The notes: a model not told the origin generated them from the letters alone. Numbered from the stretch's first letter, positions 32,932 to 45,660 are shown. The stretch: DNA of 64,000 nucleotides from Cordilura impudica (GCA_963682025.1 OY821521.1:169933165-169997164), one strand, 5' to 3'. Numbers and translations are program-made.

Positions 32932-33725
32932 CAAGTAAGAAAATTTTAGTCGGTCTAGACCGACTATACGATACCCTATACCATGCGTTTAGAAACCCTA
33001 TCTCTTAGGCCCAACTAACTGGACATTGAAAATAAGCAAAAACCAAATTTGAGTGGGATTTTTATTAATTTTTTTGGCCGCAGATATGAAAAAGTTCATA
33101 TCGGATGTTATATCTATAAAGGGACTAGGTCCAAAAATGGACCGATCCTGATCATGTTTGGTAAAGTCTCTTGTATTTTGCAAAAATATGTACAAACAAA
33201 ATTTGAGAAGAATCAGTGCAATATTTTTGTTTTTTAATAGATTTAAGTGAAGATCGGGAAGCAGCTCTATATGGGGTCAAAGGGATCATTTTTGGACTAC
33301 ACATTAGTGGATGTAATGAATGCATACAAACCCAATTTGAGTAAGATCTATATGACAATTTGGATCTTATGGCAATTTATGTCGATTTCATATGGGTAAT
33401 TTGTATGGGGGCTAGGTCTGAACATGGACCGATTCTCACCAATTTCAATAGCGTTCATCCCATGGCCGATGAAAGCTTATATACCAAATTTCATCAAAAT
33501 ATATTCATATTTGCGACCTGCAGTTTGATTACAAGCTTTACATGGACACACAGACGGACGGACGGACGGACGGACGGACGGACGGACATTGTTAAATCAA
33601 CTCAGAAAGTGATTCTGATTCGATCGGTATAATTAAAGATGGGTCTAGGTCAAATATTTTTGGTTGTTGCAAACAGCAGCACAAAGTTATTATACCCAAA
33701 CCACATAGTGGTATAGGGTATAATT
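32932..33725 (+). mobile_element. Foldback family A, full single-arm copy
   Basis: Starts CAAGTAAGAAAATTTTAGTC with the palindrome GTCGGTCTAGACCGAC and ends CCACATAGTGGTATAGGGTA. Near-identical to the left arm of 11691-12871 over about 390 bp. The tetranucleotide run (GGAC)n at 33551-33588 is the longest in the family. These ends define the family unit as about 790 bp. Confidence 0.8.
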
Positions 33726-33880
33726 AACCAAGCTGAATTAAATTTTTTTTCTAAAAAATTATTTAGCTATTTATTAGACTATTTATACCCTACACAACAC
33801 TGTGCAGAGGATAGCGATGCCATCTGTTTCCCATCCAAAAACGCAAAACAGTACCCCAAAAATTGCTAAAAGGCACTTAA

Positions 33881-34249
33881 TCTATAATATTAATAGGTTA
33901 GGCGATTTCTTATTACCGATGTTTTGTTCTACCGTTTTATACCGATTTTCACCAAACGTATATTATTTGACAGGTATTTCTTTTTAGCTGTTCACCAGAT
34001 TTACAGATTTTTATTTTTTTTCTTTTTTTTTTTGAGTAAATTGCATTTAAAGTTGCTACTAACACATATATAAAATTATGCATATGTTATGTGTGTGTTT
34101 ATTAAATTTGTTAATGTGTTTTTTCATGGGTTTGTTATCTTTATTCACAATAATAATAAACCAAAAATGTGTTGGTTTGTGAATTGGCTAAGTTGAAAAA
34201 TAAAGTTGCCTAGAAATTGTACTCGAATTCGAGTGCTGGAATCTGCTAG
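33881..34249 (+). mobile_element. Helitron family C, copy 5
   Basis: A then TCTATAATATTAATAGG at the start; hairpin CTCGAATTCGAG then GGAATCTGCTAG and a T at the end. About 330 bp after it comes a segment also found after copy 6, see 34392-35208. Confidence 0.85.
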
Positions 34250-34391
34250 TTTAAATGAAAATATGTTCGTAAAATAAAAATATTATTTTTATTGATTTTC
34301 AAAAAACTTCTATATTATTTGTAATGAAGCGTTTTGAAAAAATAATAAAATATGTTAAAATCTTTTCTTATATTGTTCATATTCAAATAAA

Positions 34392-34580
34392 ATGCAATTT
34401 TTTAAAAACCTCTTTTATAAAGTTTATAAAATCTTAAGAGTTTATTGAAAAATGTTGTCCACACTGATTTAAAAAAATATTTAATCAGATTTTGTCAACT
34501 CAATTAACTTTTGTTTGAAAATAGTTTTCCGATTCTTCAATATTATTGTCAAAACAGGCTTTTTCAGAATTATAACTTAA
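34392..34580. repeat. Duplicated segment after Helitron copy 5
   Basis: AAAAACCTCTTTTATAAAG, GTTGTCCACACTGATTT and GTCAAAACAGGCTTTTTCAG recur at 35022-35208 in the same order and orientation. Each copy follows a family C Helitron, so the unit repeated is Helitron plus flank (period about 700 bp). Confidence 0.8.
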
Positions 34581-34930
34581 ATAATATTAATAGGCTAGGC
34601 AATTTCTTGTGACCGATGTTTTGTTCTACCGTTTTATCCCGATTTTGACCAAACGTATATTATTTGAAAGATATTTCTTTTTAGCCTTTTTGCAGATTTA
34701 CAGATTTTTAAATATTTTCCTTTATTTTGAGTAAATGGATTTAAAGTTGTTACTAACACATACATAAAATTATACACATGCTATGTGTGTTTTATTAAAT
34801 TTGTTAATGAGCTTGTTATCTTCATTCACAATAATAATAAACCATATAAGTGTTTGTTTGGAATTGGCTAAGTTGAAAAATAAAGCTGTCTAGAAATTGC
34901 ACTCGAATTTCGAGCGCTGGAATCTGCTAG
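34579..34930 (+). mobile_element. Helitron family C, copy 6
   Basis: Starts in AATATTAATAGGCTAGGC (first bases lost) and ends with hairpin CTCGAATTTCGAG, GGAATCTGCTAG and T. Confidence 0.8.
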
Positions 34931-35021
34931 TTCAAATAAAATGCTGTAATTTTCTTCTCAATCTTTAGAACATTTAATTTAATCTTTAGATTTAAAATGT
35001 ATTAAAGAATGTACAATATTT

Positions 35022-35208
35022 TTATTTTTTAAAAACCTCTTTTAGAAAGTTTATAAAATCTTCAGAGTTTATTGAAAAATGTTGTCCACACTGATTTCAA
35101 AAAAAAATTAAATCAGATTTTGTCAACTCAATTAACTTTTGTTTGAAAATAGTTTTCCGATTTTTCAATATTATTGTCAAAACAGGCTTCTTCAGAACTA
35201 TAACTTAA
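35022..35208. repeat. Duplicated segment after Helitron copy 6
   Basis: Second copy of 34392-34580. The following stretch to about 35560 is AT-rich with no gene. Confidence 0.8.
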
Positions 35209-35559
35209 ATGCAAATTTCATTAAGTACGATTATCCTCTAAATAATAAAATTTACACGTATCCAATTTATTAAACTTTTTAATAACCGATATAAGTCATC
35301 AAAAATTCCAGATTCACAATTTGTACTTCTGATAAATTTGAGTCAATTGCGTTATATAACATTTCGGAGTCATTGTACATAATCTTTAACAGCGTCGTCT
35401 AAAACGATTTTTCGTTAACAACGTTAAAGTGAGTTTTCAGTTGAAGTTTTTTAAAAATTGCTGATGAATAAAAACCAATTATGAGTCTCTTTGATGAAAT
35501 ATAGTACTACCAGTTTTTTTTCCTTGGGTACTTATTAAATGGTTGCATTAAACATTTGA

Positions 35560-36185
35560 CCAAGTTTCCTATGATAATTTAAGGCAATTTATGTCGAAAT
35601 CGTAGAGGTCTGAACATGCACCGATTTTCACCAATTTCAAAAGCGACAAAAATTTAAATATACAAAATTCATTAAAATTTCATGACAGACAGACGGACGG
35701 ATGGACGAACGAACATCGCTAAACTGATTCTGTTATTTACATAAAGTGATATAGGGTATACAAATATAGTCGATCTAGACCGACCATACGATACAAATTT
35801 AGAGAAAGGGTCTTTGGTCCAACTAATTTGAGTGGCATTGTTATGGATTTTTTGCCCCAGAAATGAAAAACTTCATATCGGATGCAATTTTTATATGGGG
35901 CCTAGATCTAAGAATAGACTGATCATGACCATATTGATCAAATTCTCTTAGTTTCCTCAAAAACATATATATATATAAACCAAATTTATAAAAAATCTAT
36001 GGAATATTCTAGTATTTTGATAAGTTTGGTGGGCTGTAACTTAAAATGAACCTACAGCGTTTATATTTGCAACCTGTAATTTGACATACAGATGGCGTAC
36101 TGACGGACATCGCTAAATTAACTCAGGAAGTGATTCTGAGTCGAAAGTTATTGTGAGTCGATCGGTATAACAAATGTCAAATATA
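35560..36185 (+). mobile_element. Foldback family A, degenerate copies
   Basis: Diverged pieces of family A: GACAGACAGACGGACGGATG near 35685, AGTCGATCTAGACCGACCAT near 35768, AATGAAAAACTTCATATCGG and, at the end, GATTCTGAGTCGA. Two partial units appear to be joined. Confidence 0.55.
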
Positions 36186-36956
36186 TTTGGCAAACTCAGT
36201 ATTAATTTTATTATTTTTTATAAAAATAAAAACTCTTATTTTCGATCTTTATCATTTTAATGATTGAGTTTGAAATTATTCAGGCTCAAAATCAATTTAC
36301 TTTGAATGAAGCAAAAACATTGGCACATTTGTTTCAAAAAATTATAAAAACTAAATTTTTATCTCATATATGGTTTTTTTTACTTTAAATTGAAATGAAA
36401 TCCGACAATTTCGATTTTTTTTTAACAAAATCATTTTTCATCTTAAAATTTTCACTTTAAGAAATTTTTCATCTTAAAAAAGGAATAAACATTTACGTTT
36501 TATTTGGTTACTGGCCAGACCGATATGATTTTCATATATGTGTTTATGCTTCAGAGGAATTGATCTGCTTAACCGTTGATTACTGCCTAGGACCTTGTTA
36601 CGTAAGAAAATTATGACTGTAATTTGTGTTGTTTTTACACAAAATATTTTTCCTAAAAATAATTTTTAGTTTTTAAAAAGTTTAATTAAAATATTCTTTA
36701 TTGACAAAAAAAAAAGTTTTTTTTTTTTCAAATATTTTTCACTGAAAAAAAATTTTAACTCGAATATTTTCTTTAACTAGATAATTTGTTACAATATATT
36801 TTTTTTTAAAGAAAATATTCTATCATAAAAATAAATTTCAATGCAGATAATTTTCTTAACGAGTTGAACTTTTTTCTAAAAATTTTGAAATGCATCTATT
36901 CTTCATTTCTTTTGACATTCTCTCACAAATTTTTCCCTGTTATTAAACCTGATATT
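36186..36956. other. AT-rich spacer
   Basis: Poly-A/T rich, with repeated TTTTCA-type runs; no gene or clear element. Confidence 0.5.
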
Positions 36957-37184
36957 CAGCCCAATTCTGAAAATTTCCGCGTTTTTTCTTCCGAGAAAAA
37001 ATCCTCCTGTTCTAAACAGACGGGGAAAACAAAAAAATAAAGCAGAGAATTAAGAATATTCGAATTTCGTTTAGTTTTAGTTGTTAAATGCAAATAAATG
37101 AGGGAAAAACTCCCAGGGAGTTTTTTTCATAATGACGGGAAAGTGAAAAAATTCCCGCGGAATTCTTATTTCGAATTGGGCTGA
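36957..37184. mobile_element. MITE family F, copy 2
   Basis: Ends: CAGCCCAATTCTGAAAATTT with CCGCG, and complemented CAGCCCAATTCGAAATAAGA with TTCCGCGGG. Shares the CCAATTC...TTCCGC theme with 6720-7321. No coding content. Confidence 0.55.
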
Positions 37185-37489
37185 TTGTATACCATTCATA
37201 CAATTTTTTTGTTTGCACCTCTCTTATTAGTAGTTTTAGATCTATTTTAATTTTTATTTTTACTCATTTTTGTTTATCACTTTTATCACTTTATTATTAT
37301 TATTATTATTATCTTTTTATTTTTATTTTTTTTTATTATTATCTTTTTATTTTTATTTTTTTATAACTGCTAATGAATTATTTTAGATTTTTTTAATAAA
37401 TTTGGATGAAGCAATTGTTGTCGTTATGATAGGGGTGTTTCAGATTTTTCCGATCGCGAGTGGATAATGTTTTAATTTTTAGATGTACG

Positions 37490-37745
37490 CGTTGAAGAAC
37501 ATGTTCTGTTTTTTAGCAGTACACGTGCAAGAAAACGAACTTAAAATAAAGCTACACTCGAATCTGTGTGGTTTATGTGTGTTCGAAACAAAAAATATGT
37601 GATAGAAAAATGATCGTGTAGATAACGAAATATTAAAACGAAACACAGTCATGGGCACCGTACAAAATTTAGAAACACATAATAAATATGTGTTTGTTGG
37701 TCTCAGCTACAGATATGTACGAGTTTTTTATTCAGTGTGTGTTTT
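37490..37745. repeat. Dispersed repeat also found at 23151-23535
   Basis: ACATGTTCTGTTTTTTAGCA, GTGTGGTTTATGTGTG, GATAACGAAATATTAAAACG and TGGGCACCGTA match the 23.2-23.5 kb region in order. In both places a family B foldback copy follows within about 40 bp. Confidence 0.7.
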
Positions 37746-37774
37746 TTTCTGAACTCTGGTATATATACTATATA

Positions 37775-39480
37775 TACTAGTGTTGAAACTCTCGATCTCA
37801 CTCCCTAGAAATATGCTAATAGCAAAAAAACTGAGAAATACAAAGTTTTGGGCCAATCAAAAATCATTTAGTCGTGCCTCAACGCGATTGAAAATTTCAA
37901 GTGTGTTTATATGGGGAAAATATGACGTTTTTTTTTTCAGATTTTACGAAAATTTCGATCTATAGTTTAATTTTTCCGACAAGTTGTTATATAATTTGGG
38001 ATCAGTAATAAGTTATCCTTTCAAAAAGTTATAAAACTTCAAAATCGAATAAAACCTCGCCAAGAAATAGCAAATGCCCCAGACCACTTTTGTGCCAAAA
38101 AAAAACTAAGTCATGAAATTTGATGGCATTTTTTTCAACTTTGAGAAATTGATTAAAGCCATGATTTTTTTTTTTGGTCTCTATACTCTCTATAAGGACT
38201 CAGATATGAAGTATTGTTTTATTACCACGTTGTTAACCTATTGCACATTGAGACCGAAAATGGGAATTTTTTTTGATAAAATTTTGAGAACTCCTTTTTC
38301 AAGTTTTAAAATATTTTCTTAAACAAAATTTCAAAAAATGGATCTAGCACTTTAACTTTTTGTTAAGTACATGTTACAGATTAACTGTGTGAATTTTTAA
38401 GTAAATCCCTATGCCAGAATTTTTTTGACAAGGAGTTTATTTTTGCGGATTTCGAGAAAAATGGGATTTTTGTAAAATATGTATTCTGTAAATGTACTCT
38501 TTCTAAATACTTTGTGTCAAAAATTCATCACTTTTCTACTTTTAAATGTTATATTTTATCTTAATAGCCTAGGGTTTCGGAAAAAAATAATATGACCCCA
38601 TTAACTCTTTCGGATTTGGGGTCACATATGACCCCAAGCTAATAAAAGACAATTTATTCAAAAAATTCAAATATTTTGTAAGTGCTGTTGAATTTTTAGA
38701 TGCGACGATTAAAATATAATAACGAAATGTGCTAAACTTCCGTTCCTAAAATATGGGATAAATCCGAGAACGTTAACCTATTATTTGTCAAGGTCAGCTT
38801 TGGATTTTAAGATATTTTTAAATAAAAATTACCGAAATCGAGTTTTTCTATTAAACTCGATGAAAGCACTATTTAGAATTTAAGAAAAATAATTTGGTTA
38901 ATTTTTATTCATTTAACCCTTCAGTGCTTCTGGGATCAAAATAATCCATTGTGATATATCTTTGCTGCAATTATCTGCTTATTGCTCGCGAACATGAATT
39001 AAAACAACTTTTAACCAATTTTGTTATAAATTTACTTTCTGAATAAAAACTATCTATAATTTTCTAAAACGGAAGTGATATTGTTGCAAAAATAAAAGTG
39101 GTAAATAATACAGCAGAACACGGTGTTAAATTGATTGAAGATTATAATAACATATTAACAAAGAACGAACAAGAAAAGCAATACTTCTTGCAAGTCGTAA
39201 GTGATTACAATTTGAATCGCACACTAAATAATCGTTAAATACACCAAAATAAATAGAATTAATTTTAGATTTCATATGCTTTTGAATAAATTGTCTTTTA
39301 TTAGCTTTGGGACATTTGTGGGTCTTCTTATTTTATTTAGAAAAATGTAGATAGTTTTTATACATAAAGTAAATTTATAACAAAATTGGTTAAAAGTTGT
39401 TTTAATTTATATTCGCGAGCAATAAGCAGATAATTGCAGCAAAGATATATCACAATGGATTATTTTGATCCCAGGAGCAC
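37775..39480. mobile_element. Foldback family B, copy 3 (left arm plus centre)
   Basis: The left arm is nearly full length (CTCCCTAGAAATATGC, GGCCAATCAAAAATCATTTA, CAACGCGATTGAAAATTTCA to GGGGTCACATATGACCCC). The centre includes the transposase-like fragment at 39090-39215 and two opposite GATCCCAGGAGCAC-type ends (near 38925 and 39470). The right arm is absent. Confidence 0.75.
39090..39215 (+). pseudogene. Transposase-like fragment in family B copy 3
   Basis: About 40 codons: KIKVVNNTAEHGVKLIEDYN, then ILTKNEQEKQYFLQVVSDY. It matches the fragment at 2242-2463 with a handful of differences and lacks a start or the rest of a protein. Confidence 0.55.
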
Positions 39481-39556
39481 TTTTTAGTTTTCACACTTTT
39501 GTCACATTTGTTAATTTTTTTTAAAAATAATTTCTTATAACGCCAAATTATTTTAA

Positions 39557-39920
39557 CTAGCAAATTCCAGCGCTCGAAATTCGGGTGCAATTTCTAGGCA
39601 GCTTCATTTTCAACTTAGCCAATTCACAAATCAACACTTTTATGGTATTATTATTGTGAATGAAGATAACAAACTCATTAGCAAACATATTAACAAATTT
39701 AATAAAACACACATAGCATATGTATAATTTTATGTATGTATTAGTGGCAACTTTAAATGCAATTTACTCAAAATAAAGGAAAAAATTTAAAAATCTGTAA
39801 ATCTGCAAATCGGCTAAAAAGAAATACCTTTCAAATAATATACGTTTGGTCAAAATTGGGATAAAACGGTAGAACAAAACATCGGTCACAAGAAATCGCC
39901 TAGCCTATTAATATTATAGA
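39557..39920 (-). mobile_element. Helitron family C, copy 7
   Basis: Minus strand: TCTATAATATTAATAGGC at 39920 to hairpin CTCGAATTTCGAG-like (one change) and CTAG at 39557, with A and T outside. Inserted just past the truncated family B copy. Confidence 0.85.
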
Positions 39921-41090
39921 TATTCTTAGAAAAATGCTATCATTGTTATTTCAAAATTTCAAATATTGTGCTTTTATTTCTCATACAAAAGTGATGATAT
40001 GTACGTTGTTTTGCTTTATGATAGATATTATTGTATGTACTTGATGTTACGTTGTTTTGAATTTTCTTAATAAAATTGACATTTATGAACTTAAATTTCT
40101 AAAATTTTGTAGAAACATATATTACGACTAAATGCACCATAATCAATTAACAAACTCGATTTTGATTATTTTGATGTTACGTTCTTTTTTCTTTTGCATT
40201 TTAGATGACGATATATTCCATTTAACTTAAAATTTTAAAATTTTCCTACATATTTTTCATTAAAAAAAATCAATTTCAAACTTATTTTTAAATCGAATAA
40301 TTTCTTTAACTCAATACTTTTTGCTATAAAAATTATAGCAATATTTTTCACACAAATTTTTACTATAATAAAATTTTTATTTCAAAATTTTCTGACAAAT
40401 AAAAGTTCACTTTCAAAATTTTCGAAAATTTTTACTACAATTTTTTTTAACTAATATTTTCACTTCAAACAAATTTTACCATAATTTTTTTTCAATTCAA
40501 AATTTGTGCCAAAAAAGTTTTGATAAGTTTTGTTTAATTTTCATTCAAAAAAATTTTCATTTCACAGAAATTTTTCAGCTAAAAAAATTTCATTGGAAAA
40601 ATTTGTTTAAATACGAAAATTATAAAATATAAAAATATTTTTCACAAAATTCAAAATTTAAAATTCTTTTAACTCGATAATTTTTCCTTAAATTTTTTGG
40701 AACACGAAATATTTTCGCCTAAAAAATCACAGAAATTATTACTACAAATAATTATTCAGTTTACGCCATACAGACAGACAGACGGACGGACATCGCAAAA
40801 TCGACTCAGACAGTGACTCTGAAATGATTTTTTTTAAACGTTTATTTACACAAATTCTTTATTAATTCTTAACTATAATAAACAATAGTTAACAATAGAA
40901 ATATTAATTAGATATATACATAGTCCCTAACCCGTACTCTCTAGTATTATTAGTATTAATAATATATTTTCTTTTAAAAAATAGTTTACATTTTCCGTAC
41001 TTCAAATGAAGACTATTTTATATATTTTGTTCGTAATGAAATATTTTGATAAAAACATTACATAAATAGCAAAAGGGTATAAAAAGTCAA
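39921..41090. other. AT-rich spacer with a family A scrap
   Basis: No gene. At 40768-40822, ACAGACAGACAGACGGACGG and ATCGACTCAGACAGTGACTC are a short family A remnant. The rest is A/T-rich repeats of AAAATTTT type. Confidence 0.5.
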
Positions 41091-41099
41091 GGGTTAAAA

Positions 41100-42215
41100 T
41101 AGAAAGATGTAGAAGTTACTAACATAGTCACCAATAGTTTTTGGTTTTTGATCTTTGCGAAATGTAAAGATCTTTATTAGATGTACTGGTGCTGTATCTG
41201 AAATCAATATTTGCTGTATTATTGCAATTAACTGCTTTGATATTGGCACGTCTATATATGTGATAGAATACTGGGGTGCCATTTTCATTTTGGATCATCC
41301 TCATTTTATCGAGGTATAAAAAAGCGTCAGGTTAAACGTACCCTTTTTGTAAGGAATTACTTATATAATCTTCATTTGTGTAGTACGGTGCCAATATTAA
41401 ATTATTTTCTTTACAAGATGTACATCTTACAATGTTATTTCTTATTAAATGTATTATAAAATTATCTATTCTTATGTTTGTAACACTGTAGAGTTTTTTT
41501 TTATTAGATACGTATTTTACATATTCACTTTGTGACGTTCTATAAAGTTTAGTACATGCCCTTAAGCATTTTCTTTCAAATACCCTTATCTTCTCCATGT
41601 AGGATGGTGAAATATTAAACCATATTGGACACGCATATGTTATAATAGGCCTGATTAAGGATTGATACATAATAATTTTTATTCTTGTTTTTATGTATCT
41701 GGAATAAAATATATTTTTATACGTAAAAAATGCTTTTCTTGATTATAATATTATTTCATTTACATGATTATTAAAATATAAGAATTTGTCTAGATATACA
41801 CCTAAATATTTAACAATTTCCTTATTTGGTATTGAACAATTATTAAGATTAGATTTAATCCCAAACGATTTCCAATTTCTTTTTATATTATTATTACATC
41901 TATCCACTGGAGGTCTAAATAAAATTGTTTCACATTTTTATATGTTTATTCTCATGTTCCAATCAATAGTATACTTTTCTACAATATCAAAAGAAGTTTG
42001 TAGATTTTGATTTATTTTTTCCACTGTATCATCCGCGTGATGTATTATAATATCGTCAGCAAATTATATTATATTATCTAATTTGCTGATTAAGTCTAAA
42101 ATAAACAGGTTAAAAAGAATGGGCGCGTTAACAGTCCCCTGTTGAAGACCATTTGTTACTTTGTAAGTTTTTTTGCTCTTATGGTTGTGGTGAAACAATC
42201 TAAAAGTTTTATCAC
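41100..42215 (-). pseudogene. Non-LTR reverse transcriptase, 3' part
   Basis: Reading minus from 42215: NGLQQGTVNAPILFNLFILD, a stop, FADDIIIHHADDTVEKINQN, LQTSFDIVEKYTIDWNMRIN, a stop, KYLGVYLDKFLYFNNHVNEI, and from 41670 an open 112-codon stretch SLIRPIITYACPIWFNISPS, then RVFERKCLRACTKLYR. FADD is the RT catalytic box, and the SLIRPIITYACPIW tail is typical of jockey-type elements. Several in-frame stops show it is dead. Its 5' part (endonuclease, ORF1) is not in the window. Confidence 0.85.
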
Positions 42216-43659
42216 ATCATGTTGTAAATTATAATGATTTGGTGGAAAGGAAATTTATATTCAATGAAATGATCGGTATAAGAAAAGGTGGCTTAGGTTA
42301 GATATTTTTTGTTCGTTACAAACATCACCAGAGAGGCATAGGATACAAAAAGAACTACGATTAAAATTAATTTTAAAATGAACTAAAGAATTTTCCGCTC
42401 AAACAGGACAAGAAAATATTTTTAATTATAAAAAAAAATTAATCGGCAAAATGGTGATGTAAAAAAATAATGTATCAATAAATTCTACTTTTTTCTAAAA
42501 CGAATGGAAAAAGAATCACTTGAGCCAAATTACGATTTGAATAAAAACTTTTGAATCGCTTAACTGATTTTGCTCATTATTAGTTAATTTTTCTACGTCT
42601 CGGTTTTAAGTTGTAAATTAATTTAGTCAATAAACTTCTAAATTGAAATCAATAAATGGAATTCAATCTAATACGAATGGAACTAGAATCACTTGATCCA
42701 AATTACGATTTGAATAAAAACTTTTGAATATTAATTTTCTACGTCTCGGTTTTAAGTTGAAAAATTAATTCCGTCAATAAACTTCTTAATTGTAATCAAT
42801 CAATGATTAATTCATTCCAAATAGAATTCAGTCTTTGAAGATCTCTCTTTCATTATAAATGTCTATTCCACAATTCAAAATTTGCACATTGTATTCATAT
42901 TAAATATTATTGAACTTGTGTTTATTGCTAAGGTCATGAAAAAATCTCATATCTTTTTGCAATAGCGACCGACACGTGAATTTCAAATAATTCATTTGTA
43001 TGCAAACACAACTTGGAAATCATAACAAACTATTAAAACACTTTGAATACACAGTTTAAAGTAATGTTTGTTTATTTTCAACATTATTCAGCCAAATGTT
43101 TGCTTATTTTTTTACTATTGTTATTATTTTTATTCTATAATTATTACCTCACAAACGTGTTTCAATAGCAGCCGGTAAAAGAAAACAAAAAAAATAAATC
43201 GTAGATGATGACAAAACAATATGGTTCTAAAGATCGATTAATATCAATATAAACACAACAACAACTAATTTTATTTAAATGTCTCTACAACGTAGATTCG
43301 ATAGTTTTACAAATTCTAAATAAGTAAATTCTATGTTTATAACGATTAATAGATAAACATTCAATACTCTTTATACATATTTAATAATAAATTAAATGAG
43401 AAATAAGAGCATAATACAAGAGTATCAAGGTGACCAAATGTGATACGAAAAAAAATTGTGTAAAACAGAAAATAGAGTAAATATAATCAATGAAATACTT
43501 TTAAGCTGATCACCTTTAATCTAGCAATTGATCCTCAAATGTTTTTATTTCAATGGTTAATAAAACATTTCGCTTTTTGAGCAATAAACAGTGCGTGACA
43601 AAAAAAAAAAAAAAAAATTGTATAAAATTATAAAAAAAAAAAAAATAAAAATACAAAGT
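42216..43659. other. Spacer with a direct duplication
   Basis: No gene. 42501-42830 holds two copies (period about 173 bp) of a segment with AGAATCACTTGA, AAATTACGATTTGAATAAAA and TTTTCTACGTCTCGGTTTTA. The remainder is AT-rich. Confidence 0.5.
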
Positions 43660-44401
43660 TTTCTATACGATACCCTATACCATGGTTTAGAGACCCTATT
43701 CTCTTCGGTCCAACTAATTGTATATAGAAAATAAGCATAAACCAAATATGAGTGGCATTGTTATTAATTTTTTTGGCTGCAGATATGAAAAAGTTCATAT
43801 CGGATGCTATATTTATATGGGGACTAGGTCGAAAAATGGACCGATTATGACCATATATGCTAAAGTCACTTATATTTTGAAAAAATATATACAAACCAAA
43901 TTTGAGAAAAATCTGTGCAATATTTTTGTTTTTTGATAGATTTAAGTGAAAACCGGGAAGCAGCTTTAGATAGGGGCTATGACAAAGAATTGCCATATGG
44001 GGTTTATTTTGGACAACTGATAAATGGATGTAATAAACAAACACAAACCCAATTTGACCGAGATCTATATGATAATTTGGATCTTATGGCAATTTAAGTC
44101 GATTTCATAGCTGCCATTTGTATGGGAACTAGGTCTGAACATGAACCGAATTTCACCAATTTCAATAGATAGATGCTTATATACTAAATTTTATCAAAAT
44201 ATATTCATATTTGCGACCTGTAGTTTGATTACAAGATTTACATGGACACACAGACGGACGGACGGACGGACGGACTTCGCTAAATCGACTCAGAAAGTGA
44301 TTCTGAGTCGATCGGTATAATAAAAGATGGGTCTAGGTCAAATATTTTTGGTAGTTACAAACAGCAGCACAAAGTCATTACACCCAAACCACATAGTGGT
44401 A
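43660..44401 (+). mobile_element. Foldback family A, copy interrupted by a Helitron
   Basis: Runs from CTATACGATACCCTATACCA through GATATGAAAAAGTTCATATC, a (GGAC)n run at 44253-44275 and GGGTCTAGGTCAAATATTTT to CCACATAGTGGTA at 44401. The last bases (TAAGGTATAAAT) continue at 44775 after the Helitron. Confidence 0.8.
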
Positions 44402-44774
44402 TCTATAATATTAATAGGCTAGGCGATTTCTTGTTACCGATGTTTTGTTCTACCGTTTTATCCCAATTTTGACCAAACTTATATTATTTAAAAGGTATTT
44501 CTTTTTAGCTGTTCACCAAATTTACAGATTGTTAAATTTTTTCCTTTATTTTGAGTAAATTGCATTTAAAATTGCTACTAACACATACATAAAATTATAC
44601 ATATGCTATGTGTGTCTTTATTAAATTTGTTGATGTGTTTGTGAATGAGTTTGTTATTTTCATTCACAATAATAATAAACCAAAAAAAAAAAATGTTGCT
44701 TTGTGAATTGGCTAAGTTGAGAAATAAAGTTGCCTAGAAATTGCACTCGAATTTCGAGCGCTGGAATCTGCTAG
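44402..44774 (+). mobile_element. Helitron family C, copy 8
   Basis: A complete, well-kept copy: A then TCTATAATATTAATAGGC; hairpin CTCGAATTTCGAG; GGAATCTGCTAG then T. It splits the foldback family A copy exactly between A and T. Confidence 0.9.
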
Positions 44775-44959
44775 TAAGGTATAAATAGCCGTGTCTCCCA
44801 GTTTTGCTAGATTCTCGCGATAGACGAAAATTAAAATTTGCAAGGGCGGTTCCTGAACAATCCGACCTGACCCATAGATGGCGGTACTGGTTTGAAAAAA
44901 TTAATTAGTGAGACATAAAACATATATTTTAAGTTTAAGGCGTCACGTTGCTTAGCATT

Positions 44960-45660
44960 TTTTTTAGCCATCAAAAGTAAACGATCTCAGTGAATTTGTA
45001 AACATGGAAAAGTTGATCACCGTTATGTAATATAATACTTTCATTTGAAAGGAGTCAGTCAACCCAATGTTAAAGCCAAGCTAGATTCTATTCTGGGGGA
45101 GTTTGTTCCTACGTTTGTTATTATAAAATATTGAGTGGCAGCGTTTAAACGAGAAAGTACTAGCTATCAAGACGAACACCATAGTGGTCGATCACTTCAG
45201 GTGGCCAGGCCAGAAAAGGTTAAGAAAATCCAGAAAATGGTATTGGACGATCGCCGACTGAAGTTGCGTGAGCTATCTGAAGTGATAGGAATTTCAAAAA
45301 GTGCTATACATCGCAATATTGACCAAAAATTTGAAGATGAAAAAGCTGTCCGCAAGATATGTTCCGCAATAAAGTCGATTTTTGCGTTCATTCGTAACCA
45401 TGGATGTGCGTGGCATAATTTTTATTGATTACGTTCAAAAGGGAAAAACAATCAACGGCGTTTAAGTGATAAAATTAAGGAAAAAGGCCGCATTCGGCGA
45501 AAAAGAAAGTGTTGTTTCATCAAGACAATGCACCAGCCAAAGTCCAAAATCAATGAATTAAAGTTCGAATTGCGCCATCACGCACCTTATTCCCAGATTT
45601 AGCTCCCTCGGATTATTTTCTATTTCCAAACTTGAAAAAATGGCGAACAATGAAATGTGA
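44960..45660 (+). pseudogene. Mariner transposase relic
   Basis: Plus-strand fragments: GVSQPNVKAKLDSILGE, an open 97-codon frame with GRSLQVARPEKVKKIQKMVL, DDRRLKLRELSEVIGISKSA and IHRNI, then GCAWHNFY, KEKRPHSAKKKVLFHQDNAP and HAPYSPDLAPSDYFLFPNLK. The last two hold the second and third catalytic Asp (HQDNAP, SPDLAPSDYFLF) of mariner. A piece around the first catalytic Asp (VDETW) is deleted, so it is inactive. Confidence 0.85.

Noticed and set aside
33551..33588. (GGAC)n run as a regulatory or CRISPR-like repeat
   Set aside because: It is a tetranucleotide microsatellite found at the same internal place in many foldback family A copies; no spacers are present.
43628..44044. 138-codon minus-strand frame
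   Set aside because: It lies entirely in a foldback family A copy. Similar frames appear on either strand in other copies and are not conserved as protein.
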